Source: JAXMAF01 sp046350555 (GTDB lineage: Bacteria > Planctomycetota > Phycisphaerae > Phycisphaerales > SM1A02). Taken from it: a DNA stretch of 64,000 nucleotides. Position 1 is the first letter of the stretch. Every line of letters starts with the position of its first letter. Position numbers and translations under genes: made by a program. Of this stretch, positions 26,229 to 33,281 are shown one piece after another. The stretch spans positions 1 to 64,000 of the forward strand of contig JAXMAF010000023.1 of the NCBI GenBank assembly GCA_046350555.1, written 5' to 3'. The notes beneath the pieces were generated by a model. The model saw only the letters and a program-made list of their open reading frames with translations, was not told the DNA's origin and ran no database searches.

Positions 26229-26891
26229 CTACATCCGAAGCTGGCCGCCAAGCTCCTTCGTCTCGTGTTCGTAGAAGAGCTTGGCGATCTCGAGGCCAAG
26301 CTGCTTCGCCAGGAGATCCTCGAGCTTGCGACGGGTCGCGTTCGAGCCGTACAGCTCGGTGCTGACCTCGCCCGTCGTCGCCTCGACATAGCGCGACTCC
26401 TCCGCACCCGTCGGGAAGATCCGCGTGCGGTTGACGCAATCGATCACCCGCACGTCCGCGCCCGCCACGGGCCGCGGCGTGTAGCCGTCGGGCGTGAGCT
26501 GCCACGTGACGATGCGGATGTAGATGATCTGATCCGCGCCGGCGGCGCGTCCGATGGCGTCCATCGGCATGAGGTCCTTGTCGGTGTCCTGCTTGCGGAC
26601 GAGGTTGAGCAGCTCGCGCGACGAGAAGGTCTTCTGGACCACCTTCTTCTCGAGAAGCACGCGCGACGTCTCGTCGCCGATCGTCCCGCGCAGGTCGAAC
26701 CGCGGCAGGATGTTCTTGCGATCGTCGACGAACGCGACGGTCGGCAGGTCGGGCAGGATGAACGCCGCGGGCGTCTTCGGCGGACCGTCGAGCAGATAGA
26801 CCGCCGGCGTCACGATGTTGCACGCGACCGCCACGAGGGCCAGCGCCGAGAGCGCGGCGGCGAGCGAAGCGCGGGCGAGTCCGGTCATCAT
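26229..26891 (-). CDS. Lipoprotein B of a two-gene pair
   Basis: A 220-aa lipoprotein with signal ARASLAAALSALALVAVAC (lipobox LVAVAC, about residue 24). The mature part starts with a short linker and then a strand-rich domain: PTVAFVDDRKNILPRFDLRGTIGDETSRVLLEKKVV, followed by DQIIYIRIVTWQLTPDGYTPRPVAGADVRVIDCV. The alternation of a regulator-like opening, a helix rich in Arg/Lys and strands is like envelope secretion-assist lipoproteins (CsgG/GNA1162-like folds), but I cannot name a family. Its ATG overlaps the stop of the upstream gene in ATGA, so the two are translated together and probably form one complex. Confidence 0.68.
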   Translation of the reverse strand: MMTGLARASLAAALSALALVAVACNIVTPAVYLLDGPPKTPAAFILPDLPTVAFVDDRKNILPRFDLRGTIGDETSRVLLEKKVVQKTFSSRELLNLVRKQDTDKDLMPMDAIGRAAGADQIIYIRIVTWQLTPDGYTPRPVAGADVRVIDCVNRTRIFPTGAEESRYVEATTGEVSTELYGSNATRRKLEDLLAKQLGLEIAKLFYEHETKELGGQLRM

Positions 26892-27595
26892 TGGACGGCG
26901 TCCGCCCGGTCGTTGGGATACTTGGGCTGGATGTGGGTGTAGAACAGCCACGAGGCCTCCTCGATGAACCGCACGATGACGCCGGTCTCGATCTGCGACT
27001 GGGTTGCGTTGTCGCGCCCGACACCCTCGATCGGCGGGAACTTCCCGACGACGTTGTACGTGTGCGAGAAGCTGTCCGGATCCAGCCCCTCGCGCTCGAT
27101 GATGCCCACATTCGCCGCGCACACGCCTTCCCAGAGCCAGCGGTTTCCCGGCGGATTCAGGCGATACTCGTACATGTCGATATAGACGACGCGGTCGACG
27201 TCGAGCTCGCGGGCGATGTCGCCGTAGGGCAGCGTCATCCATCCCGGGGTCTGATACTGCCACGCCAGCACCTCGCGCGGGTCGCGCACCGTGACGCCCG
27301 CGACGTTCATCTGGATGCGGTGCGAGACGTTCGTCGCGATGTTGGCGGGAACGGTTGGATGCTCGTAGAGCGTCGCCATGTCCGCCTGGACGACCACGGC
27401 GACGGTCTCGTTCTGGAGGCCGTCGTACTCCGGTGGAATCTCGATCTTCTTGTCCTTCTCCGCGAAATAGGCGACGGCACCGAAGATCTTGCAGCCGCCG
27501 AGGGCTGCGCCGAGGGCCGTCGCCGCGACGAGCGCCACGATGGACGACCGCGCGGAGCCTCGGAGCGTCCACCAGCGAGCCACCCGATCGGCCAT
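26888..27595 (-). CDS. Lipoprotein A of a two-gene pair
   Basis: A lipoprotein of about 235 aa with n-region MADRVARWWTLRGSARSS, hydrophobic core IVALVAATALGAAL and lipobox LGGC. Start ATG 27595 is chosen because it gives a normal signal peptide; a GTG at 27679 would add 28 residues before it. The mature domain contains ETVAVVVQADMATLYEHPTVPANIATNVSHRIQMNV and then VDRVVYIDMYEYRLNPPGNRWLWEGV, parallel in layout to lipoprotein B, suggesting that the two are distant paralogues. Its C-terminus SWLFYTHIQPKYPND is Trp/Tyr-rich. Function unknown; it overlaps lipoprotein B by 4 bases. Confidence 0.68.
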   Translation of the reverse strand: MADRVARWWTLRGSARSSIVALVAATALGAALGGCKIFGAVAYFAEKDKKIEIPPEYDGLQNETVAVVVQADMATLYEHPTVPANIATNVSHRIQMNVAGVTVRDPREVLAWQYQTPGWMTLPYGDIARELDVDRVVYIDMYEYRLNPPGNRWLWEGVCAANVGIIEREGLDPDSFSHTYNVVGKFPPIEGVGRDNATQSQIETGVIVRFIEEASWLFYTHIQPKYPNDRADAVQ

Positions 27596-27685
27596 CCGCT
27601 CACGCGCGGCCGCCGCCCCGGGGAAGCACGCGTTGCGGCCAGGCGATCGAGCGGGAGATTCGTGGGTTGGTCGTGTCACGATTGG

Positions 27686-28171
27686 TCAGATGAATCCCTT
27701 GAACGTGCCGATCTTCCACAACCAGCCCGCCAAGATCAAGCCTGCGAAGATCCAACCGGTCCGCGCCCTGGCGAATGGACGCAGCAGCGGACCGATGCTC
27801 GCCCCCGAAACCGCGACCCAGAGCGAGGCGAGAAGCACCATCGCCGTCGCCACCGCGAGCACCGCCCCGGCGGGCTGTGTCCACGCCGCCTTGAGCAGGC
27901 GACCGTCCGCAGCGTACGCAAAGGAAGTCGTCATGCCACAGGTCGGGCACGGAATCCCGAACGAGGCGATCCAGCCGCACGGCTGCACATGAAGCTGCGT
28001 GTGCGTTCCGACGCCGGAGGGGTCGGGATCGAGCCACTTCGCGACGCCGAGCACCGCGGCACAGCCGCCCGCCGTCATCGCCGCGACCGCGCGACGCGAC
28101 GCCGTCGAGGCCGGCGCGAGCGGCGCCGCAGGCGTGGCGGGTGCGAGGCTCTCGCCGGTGACCGACGTCAT
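27686..28171 (-). CDS. DUF2752 family membrane protein
   Basis: The 161-aa product carries the DUF2752 hallmark, a Cys-rich motif FGIPCPTCGMTTSFAYAADG (about 73-92), followed by two membrane segments (AGAVLAVATAMVLLASLWVAVSG and TGWIFAGLILAGWLWKIG). Proteins of this family are small integral membrane proteins of unknown function; the CPxCGMT motif could bind metal. Start ATG 28171; TATCGT ends eight bases upstream, so the mRNA may have almost no leader. It is divergent from the dipeptidase gene. Confidence 0.82.
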   Translation of the reverse strand: MTSVTGESLAPATPAAPLAPASTASRRAVAAMTAGGCAAVLGVAKWLDPDPSGVGTHTQLHVQPCGWIASFGIPCPTCGMTTSFAYAADGRLLKAAWTQPAGAVLAVATAMVLLASLWVAVSGASIGPLLRPFARARTGWIFAGLILAGWLWKIGTFKGFI

Positions 28172-28244
28172 GCGGCGCAACGATAGTCGACGGCGCGTCG
28201 CTGAATCGAGAACGGCGCGCCGCCGCCTGCCCGGTCGCGGCTGA

Positions 28245-28250
28245 TATGGT
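28245..28250 (+). promoter_or_regulatory. -10 box for leaderless transcription of the dipeptidase gene
   Basis: TATGGT followed by six bases and then ATG 28257. No ribosome binding site is present. Confidence 0.5.
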
Positions 28251-28256
28251 GCGATC

Positions 28257-29342
28257 ATGACGACCGCTCCGAGGCGACACGGCGCCGGGCCGCGAGGGAC
28301 CCCATCGGCGACTCGCTGGATCGCCGACGGACATCTCGACCTGGCGTACCTTGCGCTCTCCGGACGCGACCTGACGGCGCCGCGCGCCGACGACGACCGC
28401 GGCTGCGTGACGCTGCCGGCGCTGGCGCGCGGCGGCGTGCGCCTCGCCTTCGCGACGATCTTCACGGAACTTGGCGGCGATCCGGCGACCAATCCCGTGG
28501 CCTATCGCGAGAGCGCCGACGCGGCGGCCGCCGAGGCCGCGGGGCTCCGCCAGCTCGAGTGCTACGAGGCGCTGGAGCGCGCCGGGCACCTGCGCATCGT
28601 GCGCAGCGACGAGGATCTGCCGGCATCGATGGCGACGACGATCGGCGCGAGCCCGGTGCCGGGCGAAGCGGCGCGAGAGGCGGATGCGCTTCGCATCGTC
28701 ATCCTCATGGAAGGCGCCGATCCGATCCGCGACGCGGGATGCGCCGCGCGGTGGGTGGCGCGCGGCGTGCGCGCCGTCGGGCTCTCGTGGGCCCTCGGCT
28801 CGCGCTTCGCCGGGGGCAACGGCGCGCCTGGACCGCTCACCGGCGCCGGGCGCGAGCTGGTCGCCGCCCTCGACGAGCTCGGCGTCGTCCACGATGCGTC
28901 GCACCTCTCGGACGAAGGCTTCGACGAGCTGCTGGCGCTGGCGCGAGGACGGATCATGGCGTCGCACTCCAACTGTCGGGCCCTCGCCGGAGAGAGCCAG
29001 CGCCATCTCGCCGACGACCAGATCCGGGCCATCGGCGCCCGCGGCGGCGTGGTCGGCCTGAACCTCTTCGGCAAGTTCCTCGTCACGGGCCGGCGGGCCA
29101 CGATCGATGACTGCGTCGCCCACGTCGAGCGAGCCGCGTCGATCATGGGTCACCGCCGCGGCGTGGCGCTCGGCTCCGACATGGATGGCGGCTTCGGTCC
29201 TTCGGACCTTCCCGCCGGGCTCGATGCGCCCGAGCGGCTGCCCGCCCTGGTGGACGCGCTCCAGGCGCGCGGATGGAGCGACGCCGAGTGCGCCGGCTTC
29301 GCGCACGGCAACTGGCTGCGGTTCATGCAGGGCGCGGCGTAG
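28257..29342 (+). CDS. Peptidase family M19 (membrane dipeptidase-like)
   Basis: M19 enzymes are binuclear zinc dipeptidases with a TIM-barrel fold. The N-terminal zinc site is in ADGHLDLAYLAL (HxD); the bridging Glu is in LRIVILMEGADPI; a His follows in GVVHDASHLSDEGFDELL and another in IMASHSNCRALAGESQRHLADDQI. The C-terminal Asp is in GVALGSDMDGGFG. The 361-aa length is normal and no signal peptide is present, so it is cytoplasmic here. Typical substrates are dipeptides including those with a D-residue. It is the only plus-strand gene between DUF2752 and aroB. Confidence 0.85.
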   Translation: MTTAPRRHGAGPRGTPSATRWIADGHLDLAYLALSGRDLTAPRADDDRGCVTLPALARGGVRLAFATIFTELGGDPATNPVAYRESADAAAAEAAGLRQLECYEALERAGHLRIVRSDEDLPASMATTIGASPVPGEAAREADALRIVILMEGADPIRDAGCAARWVARGVRAVGLSWALGSRFAGGNGAPGPLTGAGRELVAALDELGVVHDASHLSDEGFDELLALARGRIMASHSNCRALAGESQRHLADDQIRAIGARGGVVGLNLFGKFLVTGRRATIDDCVAHVERAASIMGHRRGVALGSDMDGGFGPSDLPAGLDAPERLPALVDALQARGWSDAECAGFAHGNWLRFMQGAA

Positions 29343-29400
29343 CGACCCTTCGTGTCGAACGGTCCGCGCCCCGGTCGCTGGCACGCACGGGCGAGTCGTA

Positions 29401-30588
29401 TCACACGCCGACACGATCCCACGCGGCGTGGATCTCCGCGGGCGTCGCGTCGTCGACCAGCGCTGCGCGCCCGATCGCCAGCGGAAGGACGAGCCGCACG
29501 CGCCCGTCGCGATTCTTCTTGTCGTGACCCATCGCGCGGAGCAGCGCTCCGCGGTCGAGGCCTCCTTCGGCGCGGTGCCGCCCGTCATCGCCCAAGAGGA
29601 CGACGCGCGTCGGGAGGCCGATCCGTCGAAGCAGCGCCTCGATGCGATCGACGTCGCGGCGCGGGAAGACGCCTCGCGTCGTGGCAACGTGCATGGCGGC
29701 GCAGAGGCCGATCGCCACCGCTTCGCCGTGCCTGAGACCGCACCGCTCGATCGGCTCGATCGCGTGACCGAAGGTGTGGCCGAGGTTGAGGAGGGCCCGC
29801 TCGCCCTGCTCCGTCTCGTCGGCGACGACCAATCGCACCTTGACGGCGACGCTGCGGGCGATCAGCGCCTCGATCGACGCCGGGTCGAGCTCCAGCACCT
29901 TGTCGACGTGCGTCTCGAGCCACGGCAGCAACCCCGGATCGCCGACGATCGCGTGCTTCACGCACTCGGCCAGCCCGCAGCGAAGCTCTCGCGCCGGCAG
30001 CGTGCGGAGCGTCTGCGGATCGACCACCACGCGCCTCGGCTGCCAGAACGCCCCGACGATGTTCTTCAGCATCGGCGGAGCTTCGCCACGCTCCGATTGG
30101 CCGCCCGCGCCCGCGGCGCGAGCGCCGGGCGCGGGAAGGTTCACGCCGGTCTTGCCGCCGATGGCGGCGTCGACCATCGCCAGCAACGTCGTCGGCGCCA
30201 GCACATGCGGCACGCCTCGCTTGAAGGTCGCGGCCGCGAAGCCGGCGACATCGCCGACGAGCCCGCCGCCGAGCACGACCAGCGGACTCGAACGATCGAG
30301 CCCGGCTCCAAGCATCGCGTCGTAGACGCGGCGCGTCGCGTCGATCGTCTTCTCGCGCTCGTCGGCGCAAAGCGCCACGGACTCGGGAAGATCGAACCCC
30401 GCCGCGACGAGCGATGCCGCGGCCATCGGCGCGTGCACCGCGCCGATCGCCGCCGCGTCATCGCAGGCAAGCACCGTCCGGCGCGCCGGCGCCACCTCGC
30501 GCACCAGCGCGCCCAGGCGCCCCAGGGCGCCGTGCTCGATCACGATGTCGTGCGCCGCGCGGGGCAGGTCGACGCGGATGGACGGCAT
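29401..30588 (-). CDS. aroB: 3-dehydroquinate synthase
   Basis: AroB cyclises DAHP to 3-dehydroquinate in the shikimate pathway, using NAD and zinc. Diagnostic segments: VVLGGGLVGDVAGFAAATFKRGV, PTTLLAMVDAAIGGKTGVN (substrate-binding Lys), FWQPRRVVVDPQTLRTLP, RCGLAECVKHAI (first Glu ligand), LLNLGHTFGHAIE and RHGEAVAIG (His ligands). The product has 395 aa; a Gly/Ala insertion (APGARAAGAGGQSERGEAP) after GKTGVN lengthens the loop, where AroB normally has KN directly. The frame is open far upstream, but ATG 30588 with TACCCT six bases ahead fixes the start. Confidence 0.92.
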   Translation of the reverse strand: MPSIRVDLPRAAHDIVIEHGALGRLGALVREVAPARRTVLACDDAAAIGAVHAPMAAASLVAAGFDLPESVALCADEREKTIDATRRVYDAMLGAGLDRSSPLVVLGGGLVGDVAGFAAATFKRGVPHVLAPTTLLAMVDAAIGGKTGVNLPAPGARAAGAGGQSERGEAPPMLKNIVGAFWQPRRVVVDPQTLRTLPARELRCGLAECVKHAIVGDPGLLPWLETHVDKVLELDPASIEALIARSVAVKVRLVVADETEQGERALLNLGHTFGHAIEPIERCGLRHGEAVAIGLCAAMHVATTRGVFPRRDVDRIEALLRRIGLPTRVVLLGDDGRHRAEGGLDRGALLRAMGHDKKNRDGRVRLVLPLAIGRAALVDDATPAEIHAAWDRVGV

Positions 30589-30594
30589 GGCGGG

Positions 30595-30600
30595 AGGGTA
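30595..30600 (-). promoter_or_regulatory. -10 box for leaderless transcription of aroB
   Basis: TACCCT on the minus strand ends six bases before ATG 30588. The csrA promoter uses the same TACCCT hexamer. Confidence 0.5.
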
Positions 30601-30705
30601 CCATCCACCTGCATCGGGAAGGCGTTGCATGCCGACGCGTCGATCCGATGGCCGAGCCGAAGGCGCGCTTCCCCGCCGCCTTCGCCGATCCGGAGAATCC
30701 CCGTC

Positions 30706-31200
30706 ATGACCCGCTCGCTTGCTCGCCGCCTCCGCCTCGTCCTCACGCCATCCGCGACGCTGCTTGGCGCGATGCTGGCGCCCGGCCTCGCCTCGGCGCC
30801 GCTGATTCTGGGCGCCGCCGCGGCGATCGCCATCGCGGCGCCGGCGCGTGCGGCGGACGAAGCGTCGGTCGAGGGCACGATCCGGAGCGTCGACGCGAAG
30901 GCGGCGATCTTCGTCCTCAACGTCGCCAACCGCGACCTCACCATCCGCATCGACAAGAACACGAGGTACGTGCGCGACGGCAAGGACGTGCCGATGGCGG
31001 ACGTCGTCAAGGCGAAGGCCCAGGTCAAGGTCGTCCACAACGACGGGCTCGCCTTCCGGATCGAGGCCGTCGACAGCGCTGCGCCGGCCAAGCCGGCGAC
31101 ACCGCCAGCCAAGCCGCCCGCGAAGCCCGCCGCGCCGCCACCCAAGAGCCCGTCGAAGCCATCGCCGGACGCGCCGAAGAAGACGCCGGACAAGCCGTAG
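30706..31200 (+). CDS. Secreted protein with a small beta-barrel domain and Lys/Pro tail
   Basis: The 164-aa product has a long signal peptide (LLGAMLAPGLASAPLILGAAAAIAIAAPARA, cleavage about residue 50). A compact strand-rich domain follows, ASVEGTIRSVDAKAAIFVLNVANRDLTIRIDKNTRYVRDGKDV, with the look of a DUF5666-like/OB-type fold. The last 45 residues are a repetitive Ala/Lys/Pro tail (PAKPATPPAKPPAKPAAPP) that may span or bind the cell wall. Start ATG 30706 with GGAGAA upstream. Function unknown. It ends 17 bases before the next gene. Confidence 0.7.
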   Translation: MTRSLARRLRLVLTPSATLLGAMLAPGLASAPLILGAAAAIAIAAPARAADEASVEGTIRSVDAKAAIFVLNVANRDLTIRIDKNTRYVRDGKDVPMADVVKAKAQVKVVHNDGLAFRIEAVDSAAPAKPATPPAKPPAKPAAPPPKSPSKPSPDAPKKTPDKP

Positions 31201-31217
31201 CGCCAAGCCCAGCAACC

Positions 31218-31544
31218 ATGACCACCGTTGTCCTGCTGCTGCTTTCGAACGTCTTCATGACGTTCGCGTGGTACGGCCATCTGCGCTTCAAGGAGTCGCC
31301 GCTCTGGATCGTGATCCTGGCGAGCTGGGGCATCGCCTTCTTCGAATACTGCCTCCAGGTCCCGGCCAATCGCTGGGGATACGGCCAGTTCAACGCGGCG
31401 CAGCTCAAGACGATCCAGGAGGTCCTGTCGTTGACGGTCTTCGGCGTCTTCTCGTGGCTCTATCTCGGCGAGCGCCTCGGCTGGTCGCAGGTCGCCGGCT
31501 TCGGGCTCATCGTGCTCGGCGCGGCGCTGGTCTTCCGCAAGTAG
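31218..31544 (+). CDS. DUF486 (DMT-like) small membrane protein
   Basis: A 108-aa protein with four membrane segments: TVVLLLLSNVFMTFAWYGHL, PLWIVILASWGIAFFEYCLQ, LKTIQEVLSLTVFGVFSWLYL and SQVAGFGLIVLGAALVF. The sequence YGHLRFKESPLWIVILASWGIAFFEY and the PANRWGYGQFNAAQLKTIQE loop are characteristic of DUF486 in the drug/metabolite transporter superfamily. A half-size transporter of this type works as a dimer. The substrate is unknown. Start ATG 31218; probably co-transcribed with the upstream secreted protein. Confidence 0.88.
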   Translation: MTTVVLLLLSNVFMTFAWYGHLRFKESPLWIVILASWGIAFFEYCLQVPANRWGYGQFNAAQLKTIQEVLSLTVFGVFSWLYLGERLGWSQVAGFGLIVLGAALVFRK

Positions 31545-31622
31545 CGACGGTTCGCTCCGCGACGACCCGCCCCTCGGCTTCACTCGCCCGTTCTCCTCTT
31601 CTCCCCCCGCGGCTTCCTCAAC

Positions 31623-33145
31623 GTGTTCACCTCCATCTCCCTCGGCGCGCGAACGACGCGGTCGAAGTCCGTCCCATCTTCTCCGACGACACGGCGAGCG
31701 CTCGGCGACCGGCGCGCGCGGGCGCGGTCGGCGGCGCGCCGCCCACGCGCGCCCGCGCGGCGGTCGGCGCGCCGCCGCATCCGCGCGGCTTCCGCGGCGA
31801 GGCCGGCGAGGTCGCGGCGCACGACAAGGTCGTGCTGCTCGGCCTGGGCCAGCGCGAGGAGCTGCGCCAGTCGAACATCCGCACGATCGGCGCACGGCTC
31901 GTTCGAGGACTCGAGCGCCTCGGGATCGATCGCGCCTCAATCGAGATCGCCTCGGCCATCCCGCGCGGCGTCGCCTCGCGCGCCGAGGCGGGCCAGGCGC
32001 TCGGTGAGGGCATCGCCCTGGGCAACTGGCGCTTCGACGAGTTCGACGGCACGGCGACGAACCGGCCGCCGCGGGCCGGCCGACTTGCGCTCTCCGCGCG
32101 CGACGGCGCGTTCGCCTCGGGCATCGCCAAGGGGATCGCCATCGGCGACGCGGTCAACTACGCGCGGCGACTGGCGGCGACGCCGCCGAACGTCTGCAAC
32201 CCGCCATGGGTGGCGGCGGAAGCCAAGCGGCTCGCCCGATCGAGCGGCGCCGACCGCGGCGGCCGGCTCTCCTGCCGCGTGATCGACTTCGGCGAGGCGA
32301 AGCGGCTTGGCATGGGCGGGATCGTAAACGTCGGACGCGCTTCGACCGCCAAGCCGTGCCTGGTCATGATCGAACACAAGCCGAAGCGCGTCGCTCCGGC
32401 GGCGCGCGGTCAGCGCGTCGCGCTCGTCGGCAAGACGCTCACCTACGACACGGGCGGCTACTCGCTGAAGATCAACAACGGCATGAAGGGGATGAAGTAC
32501 GACAAGTGCGGCGGCACCGCCGTGCTCGGGGCGATGAAGGCGATCGCCGATGCGGCGATTCCCGTGCATGTCTGCGCGTTCCTCCCCGCGGCCGAGAACA
32601 TGGTCGCCGGCGACGCGTATCGCCCCGACGACATCATCACGATGTACAACGGCGTGAGCGTCGAGGTGACCAACACCGACGCCGAGGGCCGCCTGGTGCT
32701 CGCCGACGCGCTCGCGTATGCGTGCAAGACCTTCAGGCCGACGGCCATCGTGGACTTGGCGACCCTCACCGGCGGCGTCGTCGTGGCGCTCGGCGCGTTC
32801 TCCGCCGGCCTCTTCTGCAACGACGCCGGCCTGCGCGCCCGCGTGCAGGCGGCGTCCGATCAGACCGGCGAGAAGATCTGGCATCTTCCGCTCTGGCCCG
32901 AGCACCGCGAGTTCATGCGCTCGCAGCACGCCGACGTCCTCAACTCGAATCCGAAGCGCGAGGCCCACCCGATCCAGGGCGCAGCGTTCCTGAGCTACTT
33001 CGTCGACGCGGGCGTCCCCTGGGCGCACCTGGACGTCGCCGGCGTGAGCAACACGGAAGGCGCCACGGACCTGTGCGTCGCGGGCCCGACCGGATGGGGC
33101 GTTCGGCTGCTGGTCGAGCTCGTGGAACGATTTGCGCGGGCATAG
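31623..33145 (+). CDS. pepA: Leucyl aminopeptidase (M17), with a frameshift near its start
   Basis: M17 cytosol aminopeptidase with two metal ions. Active-site segments: VALVGKTLTYDTGGYSLK (Lys and Asp), MKGMKYDKCGGTAVLGAM, and NTDAEGRLVLADALAYA (Asp, Glu, Arg). Metal ligands are therefore complete. The expected N-terminus, MFTSISLGAR from GTG 31623, is in one frame, whereas NDAVEVRPIFSDD onward is in another; the switch is near 31645 and behaves as one missing base. If the shift is real the enzyme would need another start, for which I see no good candidate. An Ala/Arg-rich insertion follows the first strand. The mature domains are intact to the stop at 33145. Confidence 0.85.
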
Positions 33146-33281
33146 CGCCAAGCCGCCGGAAATCCCGGGAATCCTCGGCGTCGCGCGCAGGCCCGCGCCG
33201 GCGGCGGCGTACTCGTGCACGCCACGATGGCGTCCGGCGCGACCGCCGCGCGCCACCGGCGGACGCAGGAGGTGGTTCACG

